This document shows positions 52,309 through 58,587 of a DNA stretch of 64,000 bases, in pieces (position 1 is the first letter of the stretch; every line of letters begins with the position of its first letter). The translations under genes and the position numbers were made by a program. Under the pieces are notes generated by a model that was given only the letters and a program-made list of their open reading frames with translations, ran no database searches and was not told where the DNA came from. The stretch covers positions 1 through 64,000 of the IMG/VR virus record IMGVR_UViG_3300003937_000081; one strand, 5' to 3'. The DNA comes from a virus.

Positions 52309-52722
52309 TTATTGTTTTCTAGATGCTAAAGAATCTTTAGCTTTTTTTCTTAATTCTTTTGCTTCTTTTTTATCATCTTTCCAAGTAGATTTATCTTTTG
52401 CAAAGTGAATAGCTGCAGCCTCTTCTAATAATTCAATTTCTTTAGAGTTATATCCAATTTCATACCATGTTTCTTTCATGCTTTCTAATTTAATCATGAA
52501 GTCAGCTTCTAGTTGTTTATCTATAGCTTCCCTTCTTATAGATTGAATCTTTTCTCCAGTTTTCATATTTTCAGCTCTGAAGTTTGCACGAATAGGATCT
52601 AAGAAATTCTTTTTACTAAGATATTTTAATACACCTTGTTGTTTTAATCTGTATCTACGCTCTCTACGATTAGGAATCGCTTGCGTCTCTGTCTTTTGTG
52701 CTTGTGTTGTTTGTTCTTCCAT
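52309..52722 (-). CDS. Unknown basic helical protein
   Basis: A 137-residue helical, strongly charged protein. Near residues 18-30 it has NRRERRYRLKQQG, an Arg-rich helix that could bind nucleic acid, and it ends in Lys/Glu-rich helix (KDDKKEAKELRKKAKDSLAS). Its first 53 bases overlap the end of the preceding gene in another frame, a longer overlap than is usual here. A baseplate or head-assembly chaperone is possible from the context only. Confidence 0.6.
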   Translation of the reverse strand: MEEQTTQAQKTETQAIPNRRERRYRLKQQGVLKYLSKKNFLDPIRANFRAENMKTGEKIQSIRREAIDKQLEADFMIKLESMKETWYEIGYNSKEIELLEEAAAIHFAKDKSTWKDDKKEAKELRKKAKDSLASRKQ

Positions 52723-53269
52723 TATAATAATTATTAATAAATGATTCGATTTGTTCTTTTAACTGCTCTCTTAGGTTATCTATCTGATCTTCTACGAGCG
52801 CTCCAATTTGGCCATTCAAGTCTTTTTTAGTGATGTCCATCTGATCTTTAAGCAATGCATATATTTCTTTAGAAGGAATATTAATTTTAACAGGCATAGA
52901 AGCTTTGTTTTTTGCACTCATTTTTTTGAGCATCTCTTGCATTACATTAACCTCAGCTGCTGGTTCTGCATCTCTTTTTGGTCTTACTGGTCTTGCAGCT
53001 TCGGGTTCTGCATCTCTTTTTGGTCTTACTGGTCTTGCAGATTCTGTGTTTTCAGATACAATTCCACCAAAATCTTTTGCTATTTGATGCGCTTGATCTA
53101 TATCAGAAGCCGGGAGTAGAAATTCTGTAACAACATTTATGTTACATCTAGTACCATCTGTAAATTCTAACCACTGTTTATCTGTTTGAATTTCAGATAT
53201 CTCTACAACTTCACCTGATCTTTCTGATTTAACCCAAACATAAAATTGATTCGTCTCTTTTTTACTCAT
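52670..53269 (-). CDS. Unknown protein with tandem RPVRPKRD repeat
   Basis: I start this gene at the ATG at 53267-53269 (MSKKETNQFYVWVKSERSGE), giving 199 residues. An ATG 33 bases upstream would place its first codons inside the previous gene. Residues 1-70 are a small beta/alpha domain. Residues 78-106 are two copies of ARPVRPKRDAEPEA, basic and Pro-rich. The C-terminal part (about 110-185) is helical with a coiled coil (QIGALVEDQIDNLREQLKEQ). Probably an oligomeric DNA- or protein-binding factor; not recognised. Confidence 0.6.
   Translation of the reverse strand: MSKKETNQFYVWVKSERSGEVVEISEIQTDKQWLEFTDGTRCNINVVTEFLLPASDIDQAHQIAKDFGGIVSENTESARPVRPKRDAEPEAARPVRPKRDAEPAAEVNVMQEMLKKMSAKNKASMPVKINIPSKEIYALLKDQMDITKKDLNGQIGALVEDQIDNLREQLKEQIESFINNYYNGRTNNTSTKDRDASDS
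52962..53040 (-). repeat. Two 37-bp direct repeats (42-bp period)
   Basis: Identical 37-base copies at 52962-52998 and 53004-53040 (starting ggttctgcatctctttttgg) encode the repeated RPVRPKRDAEP segment. Their identity at the DNA level implies a recent duplication. Confidence 0.9.
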
Positions 53270-53273
53270 GATT

Positions 53274-53504
53274 TTATTTATTAATATCTGTATCCATTTC
53301 ATTTTTTACAAATATTTGTTTGTATTCATTATATGCGAAATCTGTAAAAGGTTTAATAAATATATGTGATTCGTTTGATCCAATAGTGGCATCAGACTTT
53401 TGAAATCGTCTCAGCCAATGTTTACCAAATTCTATTTCACCTAATTTTTCTAGTTGTTCTTGTAGGCTTTCTACTTCAGGAAGCCATAATTTGTTAAATC
53501 CCAT
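53274..53504 (-). CDS. Unknown small protein
   Basis: A 76-residue protein. The first half is helical (SLQEQLEKLGEIEFGKHWLR) and the second half has aromatic residues (SHIFIKPFTDFAYNEYKQIF). It begins right after the lipoprotein gene's end (10-base gap) and ends 4 bases before the ATG of the next gene. No family is recognised. The codon use and tight spacing support a real gene. Confidence 0.6.
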   Translation of the reverse strand: MGFNKLWLPEVESLQEQLEKLGEIEFGKHWLRRFQKSDATIGSNESHIFIKPFTDFAYNEYKQIFVKNEMDTDINK

Positions 53505-53514
53505 TTATTTTATT

Positions 53515-54078
53515 TTAGTTACCTCTTCTAGTATTAGATCCACTTTTTCTAGTTGTCGTAGTTGGTCTAGAATTATTCGTGGGTCTTGTGTTATTGTTAT
53601 ATGTAGGTCTTGTGTTATTGTTTCTAATTACTGGCCTTGTATTATTCCTAGGTCTTGTATTATTGTTTCTAATAACTGGTACTCTCGGCTTCTCTCTAAT
53701 AACCCTAGGTTTTGTATTGTTATTAACTGGTGTGTTTTGATTTAGATATACTCTAGGTTTTGTATTAGTCCTAGTATTAGTGTTAGTATTGACTCTGGTA
53801 TTAGTTCTAACTCTTCTATTATTAACTACTTCATTACTAATTGAACCTCTTCGACCATTAACACGTACCGTATTTGATCTATTTCTATAGTATGGCACGT
53901 TAGTACCTCTATATCTACTATAGAACCCATTGTTCCAGCCCCAGTTATTATAGTAACCATTTCCATAATAAACATTGCCCATCCAGTTGTTATATCCCCA
54001 ACCGTGATTATTCCAACCATAGTAGACTCCATAGCCCCATCTATCATATCCAAATGGTGACCATCTATGAAACTCCAA
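53515..54078 (-). CDS. C-terminal part of a frame-shifted lipoprotein (Asn/Arg/Pro-rich)
   Basis: An open frame from about 54085 that lacks its own convincing start (first candidate TTG at 54078; a stop lies just upstream). The protein starts with a Gly/Tyr/Trp/Asn-rich part (FHRWSPFGYDRWGYGVYYGW), followed by a long Asn/Arg/Thr/Pro tail with repeated NNNTRP units. It continues the lipoprotein of 53826-54368 in the -1 frame: the aromatic composition matches across the junction (RWNNYYW then EFHRWSPFGYDRW). Either one base was lost, the assembly has an error, or a -1 frameshift joins them. No classic slippery heptamer is visible. Confidence 0.6.
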   Translation of the reverse strand: MEFHRWSPFGYDRWGYGVYYGWNNHGWGYNNWMGNVYYGNGYYNNWGWNNGFYSRYRGTNVPYYRNRSNTVRVNGRRGSISNEVVNNRRVRTNTRVNTNTNTRTNTKPRVYLNQNTPVNNNTKPRVIREKPRVPVIRNNNTRPRNNTRPVIRNNNTRPTYNNNTRPTNNSRPTTTTRKSGSNTRRGN

Positions 54079-54368
54079 TAATAGTTATTCCATCTAGAAT
54101 CATATCGCCTTCCTAGTAATCTATTATTCCAATCAAACGATCTCGGTTGACTCAAAGCATATCGTGCAAAGTCCAATCTAAAACCTATATCTGTTCTTAA
54201 TTTATTTCTAAACTGAAATTCACTTAATGTGTCTATCTTAACATCATCTGAAACCACTATATAATTTTCGTCTTCATATATTGGATCATGGTTAAGCGTA
54301 GACAATTGCCAACTGGCTCCGCATGATGATAACATAATTAACGAGATAATTGCAAGTAGTTTTTTCAT
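53826..54368 (-). CDS. Lipoprotein N-terminal part (frame-shifted gene)
   Basis: The ATG at 54368 begins MKKLLAIISLIMLSSCGASW, a clear type II signal peptide with lipobox LSSC (Cys16). The next 75 residues look like a normal secreted domain, ending RYDSRWNNYYW at about residue 98. After that, this frame turns into an unlikely Met/Ile/Gly-rich sequence to its stop, while the -1 frame carries a Tyr/Trp/Asn-rich continuation. I therefore believe only the first 98 residues are real in this frame. A phage lipoprotein could be an outer spanin, a superinfection-exclusion factor or a surface-altering protein. No partner fixes which. Confidence 0.65.
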   Translation of the reverse strand: MKKLLAIISLIMLSSCGASWQLSTLNHDPIYEDENYIVVSDDVKIDTLSEFQFRNKLRTDIGFRLDFARYALSQPRSFDWNNRLLGRRYDSRWNNYYWSFIDGHHLDMIDGAMESTMVGIITVGDITTGWAMFIMEMVTIITGAGTMGSIVDIEVLTCHTIEIDQIRYVLMVEEVQLVMK

Positions 54369-54379
54369 AATAATAGATT

Positions 54380-56110
54380 TTATTTTATAGTCTTAACCCT
54401 CTCTGTGAAACTTGGAGGGAAGAATCCTGGTTTATATATCAAACTTCTGAAGCATGCATCTAAAACATAAGTCACTGCCCAATCATTTTCATTTCTTACA
54501 GATCTTCCAACACCTTGCATAATGCTAATTCCAGTTTTCCAATCGTACCACTCATTTGACGTTTGCATTTTAGCTTTAATTAAAGGATCACCTAATGATG
54601 GGTATGGAACTTTAAAGAATATTTGAAATCTACTTATATCATCCTTTAAATCTAAACCTTCTAATAACGAAGGTCCCATCAATACAGCACCTTCTTTCTT
54701 TTTAAACAAATCTAACATTACCGATTTCTCTTTGGAGTTTTCATAATCCATAAGTCTAAATGTATGTTTAGAATTTTGTTTTATAAAATTAGTAAATGCA
54801 TAAGATCCAGTATGTATAACACCACGCTGACCTTTATGTTTAGATATAATCTGATCTAAGATTTCTACAACTTTAGGTAAACTTTTTTCTCTTTCTCTAA
54901 ACGAAAGCTTATGTCTATTAACAAATACAATAGGAGATTTATCATAATTAAACACATTGTCCATTCTGATAAACTTAGCGTTCTTAATTCCCATTATCTT
55001 AACAAATGCCTTAGGATCTCCAATAGTTGCACTCATAAAAACTTTAAAGTCAGCCTTCTCATGTAGATATTTATTAATCATTAAACTTTCTTCTACACAC
55101 ATGAATTTTGCTTCATGTTCGTTTTGATCTAAAACCATTTTATCAATTCCAACTTCTTTGATCAAACTTAAATAATCTTCAACTTTACAATGAACGTCCT
55201 TAAGTCTATCAAAATGTCCAAATGAAGTTTGCCAATCTTTTGGTACTCCAGTATTTCCGTATCTTCTTTTAGCTAATTTATTAGCAATCTTTCTGACTTT
55301 ACCAAAACCGTGCAATATTCTTTCAAATTCACTCATAGCCGAAAACACATCATGTTTGTCACCTGACATCATTTCATTTACAAGATGTTGTATTTTATTT
55401 TTTGTATATGTGGCTTCTTGAAATCCTTGCTTACTTGCAAATCTATTTAAAGTTACCATTTTGTCTACAATAGTTTGATCTATTCTAGGGCTAAAATGAC
55501 TTTGAACTATATCGTCAACTCTATGTGCTTCGTCAAAGAAAACAAAATCACGTTGTTCAAATGGCACTGTTCTTTCTTCTTGTTCCATTTTGGCCTCAAC
55601 ATAATTTCTTTGAATTAACCAAAAAGAATAATTTAATAAAGAGATAGGTTGATCTATCGCTCTTCGTCTATTTTGAAGATATTCACATGATCCATAACAT
55701 GATAAAGATTCTGCTTGTTCATATCCCATTCCTTTTAGTTTACAATCTCCGAGGGAAAATGGCAGACCATTAACAGAACATTCATAATTATCAACTCCCT
55801 TAATTGATGGCCATCGTAATCCATATTTATAAAAGTCAGACTCATATTGATCCTGGAGACTCAGGTCACTAGTTACCATATAGCCTCTATTACCAAGTTC
55901 TTTTAATACATGTGCTGACCACATAGCTATAAGTGATTTACCAGCACCAGTGGGTGCATCAATGACTAATGTTGATTTTGGATCCTCTAAATATGTTTCA
56001 CATATCTTAGTAACAATTTCTCTTTGTCCTTTTCTAAATGTAAAAGATTCTCCAAATACATTTTCGTCTAATGTTTTTTGAATAATTTGATCTATAGATC
56101 GTTCCAACAT
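54380..56110 (-). CDS. DinG/XPD-like helicase with Fe-S cysteines
   Basis: A 576-residue superfamily 2 helicase. It has Walker A IDAPTGAGKSL (50-60), then four cysteines at 111, 123, 138 and 142 that fit the Fe-S cluster insert of DinG/XPD proteins, then FVFFDEAHRVDD (DEAH at 193-196). The last part has LLEGLDLKDDISRFQI and GISIMQGVGRSVRNENDWAV, the motif V and VI regions. Such enzymes unwind 5'-to-3' and can clear R-loops or other structures. It lies between dCMP deaminase, which it overlaps by 19 bases, and the lipoprotein. T4 has no close equivalent, though other phages carry this family. Confidence 0.9.
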   Translation of the reverse strand: MLERSIDQIIQKTLDENVFGESFTFRKGQREIVTKICETYLEDPKSTLVIDAPTGAGKSLIAMWSAHVLKELGNRGYMVTSDLSLQDQYESDFYKYGLRWPSIKGVDNYECSVNGLPFSLGDCKLKGMGYEQAESLSCYGSCEYLQNRRRAIDQPISLLNYSFWLIQRNYVEAKMEQEERTVPFEQRDFVFFDEAHRVDDIVQSHFSPRIDQTIVDKMVTLNRFASKQGFQEATYTKNKIQHLVNEMMSGDKHDVFSAMSEFERILHGFGKVRKIANKLAKRRYGNTGVPKDWQTSFGHFDRLKDVHCKVEDYLSLIKEVGIDKMVLDQNEHEAKFMCVEESLMINKYLHEKADFKVFMSATIGDPKAFVKIMGIKNAKFIRMDNVFNYDKSPIVFVNRHKLSFREREKSLPKVVEILDQIISKHKGQRGVIHTGSYAFTNFIKQNSKHTFRLMDYENSKEKSVMLDLFKKKEGAVLMGPSLLEGLDLKDDISRFQIFFKVPYPSLGDPLIKAKMQTSNEWYDWKTGISIMQGVGRSVRNENDWAVTYVLDACFRSLIYKPGFFPPSFTERVKTIK

Positions 56111-56625
56111 ATAACTTCATTTACTTCGATACCAGCTTTCTTTAATAATTCTACTCCGCCCATATCTCTATAGTCTTCTGAATAAAATACTCGCTTAATA
56201 CCTGATTGAATAATTAATTTTGCGCAGTCAAAGCATGGACATGTGGTCACGTACATATCTGCACCCTCAGAAGAAAGTGTAGATTTACTGATTTTTGCCA
56301 ACGCATTTGATTCTGCATGCAATACTTCTCGTTTAGTTACCTCTTTAGAACAACAAACACCTTCACATTCATATCCCTTCTCTATTAGAATTTGCATATG
56401 ATCAGGATTGTCTACATATCTGATTTGTTCCTCTTCACAGTCATTATCAAAGTCATATGGCGTACCATTGTAACCCGTTGATATAATCTGAGTATCTTTT
56501 ACAATAATACATCCAACGCGTCTACGTTTAGCGTAAGATAATTTGGCTATTTGGTAAGCCATTTGCATGTATATTAATTCTACTGGAATTCTAGGCATAT
56601 TGTCTCTTAAATAAAAAGGGTCCAT
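56092..56625 (-). CDS. cd: dCMP deaminase
   Basis: A 177-residue deaminase (T4 gpcd is 193). The zinc site is HAE (103-105) plus PCFDC (130-134). GYNGTPYDFDNDC and extra cysteines near 87-92 fit the second structural zinc of T4-like dCMP deaminases. It converts dCMP to dUMP for dTTP synthesis. The first ATG gives MDPFYLRDN, but it lies in a 31-base hairpin. An ATG nine codons later (MPRIPVELIYM, at 56598) is an alternative start and would make the hairpin purely upstream. Confidence 0.92.
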   Translation of the reverse strand: MDPFYLRDNMPRIPVELIYMQMAYQIAKLSYAKRRRVGCIIVKDTQIISTGYNGTPYDFDNDCEEEQIRYVDNPDHMQILIEKGYECEGVCCSKEVTKREVLHAESNALAKISKSTLSSEGADMYVTTCPCFDCAKLIIQSGIKRVFYSEDYRDMGGVELLKKAGIEVNEVICWNDL

Positions 56626-56645
56626 GTATTATACATGAACCCTTT
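56615..56645 (-). terminator. Hairpin at the start of the dCMP deaminase gene
   Basis: A 14-position stem (one C-A mismatch) with a TTA loop; on the coding strand it is followed by TTTTTATTT. It looks like a terminator for the leader-bearing block above. It includes the first ATG (56625) of the deaminase, so it may also control its translation. Confidence 0.55.
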
Positions 56646-56672
56646 AAAAAGTTTAATCCGATGATACTTGGA

Positions 56673-57365
56673 TTATTTTGCTTCGTACATTTCTTTAAGC
56701 TCATCAATCTTTTTATTATAAGCTTCTTTAATACCGTTTAGACATGCTTCGTACATTTCTTTAGTAAGTCCTTCTCCATGTATCTCAGCGTTCGCATCTT
56801 CTGCTGATTGAGCAACTAATGTTGCAGCTAATGTTGCGTTTTCTTTAAGGTATGATTCTACAGTGTGGTCAGGATAGTCATCTTTGTCATATTCACATGC
56901 TTCTTTGACGGCAGATTCATATGCCTCTGTCATCATTTCTGAAACCGCTTTTGCAACCTCTTCAGTTTCTTCTGCTTCATTAGTTGATTCCGAAACTGCA
57001 CTTAATATACGCTTAATTTTTTTTCTATAACTTCCTAGTGCTTTATCTAATTGGGCATCTACTGTATAGAATGATTTTAACTGAGGTGTGTCTTCTAATG
57101 TCATTTCAATTTCTGTACGAACATCATCCACAGAATCCATTGCCGAATTGAATTTTTTTTCAAAATCTTCATCAACCTCTTCAGCCTCTTCAACTTCTTC
57201 AGTTTCTTCAGTTTCCGCTTCTTTTTCGTCTTCGTCTTCTTTTTCTACTTCGATTTCATACTCTCCGTCTACTTTGATTTCGATTTCGTCTTCAGCCAAT
57301 TTGTCAGTATTTGCTAGATTTTTATTAGCAGCATACTCTTCGAATGATAATATTTTTTTGTCCAT
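56673..57365 (-). CDS. Very acidic helical protein with leader-like start
   Basis: A 230-residue protein starting MDKKILSFEEYAANK, which is close to the leader form (hydrophobic, Phe-Glu-x-Phe/Tyr). No clear I-x-E cut follows near residue 13. Residues 25-70 are an extreme Glu/Asp run (EDEDEKEAETEETEEVEEAE). The rest is helical with repeated SVDDVRTEIEMTL-type coils. T4 core proteins such as gp22 and gp67/gp68 are acidic and helical and are destroyed or trimmed by the prohead protease, so a minor scaffold or internal protein is possible. A strong late-promoter-like box lies 17 bases upstream. Confidence 0.65.
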   Translation of the reverse strand: MDKKILSFEEYAANKNLANTDKLAEDEIEIKVDGEYEIEVEKEDEDEKEAETEETEEVEEAEEVDEDFEKKFNSAMDSVDDVRTEIEMTLEDTPQLKSFYTVDAQLDKALGSYRKKIKRILSAVSESTNEAEETEEVAKAVSEMMTEAYESAVKEACEYDKDDYPDHTVESYLKENATLAATLVAQSAEDANAEIHGEGLTKEMYEACLNGIKEAYNKKIDELKEMYEAK

Positions 57366-57382
57366 GTTGTGTTGTTGATTTT

Positions 57383-57393
57383 TATTATATATC
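57383..57393 (-). promoter_or_regulatory. Late-promoter-like box upstream of 56673-57365
   Basis: Exact GATATATAATA on the coding strand, 17 bases before the ATG at 57365. Confidence 0.6.
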
Positions 57394-57401
57394 TTAATAT
57401 A

Positions 57402-57884
57402 TTATAACGTTTCTATTTTGTTGTTTTTCATCCATGCATCTAGTTCTCTTTCTGCTCTGTCGAAAAGTTTATTTCTGTTAATATTTAATCCAAATGAATT
57501 AAAATAATTTTTCATTAGATAGTAAGCAGGTTCTACTGATTCTTCATTAGCAACCATATCACTAACATGCTTCGAAACTTCATATGCATAATAGGCTGAT
57601 TTTTCTGCCATAGGGTTTGTCATAGCATTATAGAATTCTCCACCATAAAATTTACCTACTATATCTCCAAACTTTTGCTTCATTTCTATCCATGAAATTC
57701 CTTCTAATCCAATCCATAATTTAGCTTGAACCGCCTTAGTATCTTTTCTAATAAAACCTTCCTTTGCCATATCCTTAGATATCTCTATGATCTTCTTGGG
57801 AATCGGTAGTTTACCGTTATCTTTTTCCCAGTCCTTGATCTCTTTATCATTTACAAATGATTCAAATAATTTAATATATTTCAT
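57402..57884 (-). CDS. Leader-bearing protein, unknown cargo
   Basis: A 160-residue protein beginning MKYIKLFESFVNDKE. The leader matches its neighbours, but position 13 is Asp where others have Glu, so the cut may be lost or shifted. The body is helical and basic (IPKKIIEISKDMAKEGFIRK; NMNAT or other motifs are absent), with a Gly/Phe-rich turn near 78-82 (GKFYGGEF) and a Tyr-rich helix (SAYYAYEVSKHVSDMVANEE). It stops 36 bases before the next gene's ATG and starts 4 bases after the gene above. Cargo function is unknown. Confidence 0.7.
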   Translation of the reverse strand: MKYIKLFESFVNDKEIKDWEKDNGKLPIPKKIIEISKDMAKEGFIRKDTKAVQAKLWIGLEGISWIEMKQKFGDIVGKFYGGEFYNAMTNPMAEKSAYYAYEVSKHVSDMVANEESVEPAYYLMKNYFNSFGLNINRNKLFDRAERELDAWMKNNKIETL

Positions 57885-57888
57885 ATTA

Positions 57889-58575
57889 TTATGCCTTTGA
57901 TCTTTTTTTAATCGTCTTTAGCTTTGCTTTCAAAGCTAATTGGTTTTTTTGAACAGCTATTTTCATGCCATCAACAGAAGTTTGTTGCATTTGTGATTTT
58001 AACAATGCCGTTTCTATTTTATCAGCTGGTTCTTTTGATTTATCTTTAGACATCTTATTTATTTTCTCAATAAAATCTTTGTTTTTCTTAGATAAACTCT
58101 TTTGTTTTTTAGAAAGATCTTTTATTTTTTCTTTATCTGTTTTTGGTTTACTTTTCTTTTTCTCTAGAATAAATTGATCTAAAGATAAAACACTAACCAT
58201 TTCTTCAACTTTACTCATCTTTTTAGATAGTTCCATTGCCCAATCAACTCCTTCATCTCCACCCCATATTAACCAAGAAACATAACCTTTATCTTTCCAT
58301 GGAGTTTCTTTTAATTCAGGTTTAATAGATGAATTTTTTCTATGTCTATTAAATGAAGCCATACGTTTTACTGTATCTCCAGATATGTTTTCACCTTTAG
58401 CTAATTGATGTGCTCTTGCCCAACCAACTGCAGTTCCAGCGTCCACTTCTTCGCGACCATACTTTTCTTTCCAATCGATTGCCATTTGAGCATTTTTCTT
58501 TGCCGCTTCTGGATAATCGCTGTAAGTATCGTCATCTCTGACTTCAGATTCTAAAAACAATTTAATATACTTCAT
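57889..58575 (-). CDS. Leader-bearing protein with internal second leader and basic tail
   Basis: A 228-residue protein beginning MKYIKLFLESEVRDD. Residues 20-112 are a compact domain (DAGTAVGWARAHQLAKGENI; VKRMASFNRHRK; YVSWLIWGGDEGVDWA) that I know as a recurrent small domain in phage proteins, but whose name I cannot recall. Residues 129-138 read VLSLDQFILE before Lys, like a second leader plus an I-L-E cut. The C-terminal 90 residues are a Lys-rich coiled coil (KKSKPKTDKEKIKDLSKKQK) that could bind DNA after release. A late-promoter-like box overlaps the previous stop and lies one base from the ATG. Confidence 0.72.
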   Translation of the reverse strand: MKYIKLFLESEVRDDDTYSDYPEAAKKNAQMAIDWKEKYGREEVDAGTAVGWARAHQLAKGENISGDTVKRMASFNRHRKNSSIKPELKETPWKDKGYVSWLIWGGDEGVDWAMELSKKMSKVEEMVSVLSLDQFILEKKKSKPKTDKEKIKDLSKKQKSLSKKNKDFIEKINKMSKDKSKEPADKIETALLKSQMQQTSVDGMKIAVQKNQLALKAKLKTIKKRSKA

Positions 58576-58576
58576 G

Positions 58577-58587
58577 TATTATATATT
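58577..58587 (-). promoter_or_regulatory. Late-promoter-like box abutting the ATG of 57889-58575
   Basis: AATATATAATA (one mismatch to the box), one base before the ATG, overlapping the TAA stop of the polyprotein gene. See the leaderless-mRNA finding. Confidence 0.4.

Noticed and set aside
53270-53302. Longer start for the 52670-53269 gene (MKWIQILINK)
   Set aside because: Those codons lie in the end of the upstream gene; the ATG at 53269 directly follows that gene's stop and begins a normal protein.
54060-54095. Programmed -1 frameshift signal in the lipoprotein gene
   Set aside because: No X XXY YYZ heptamer or clear downstream stem is visible, so I keep it only as one of several explanations.
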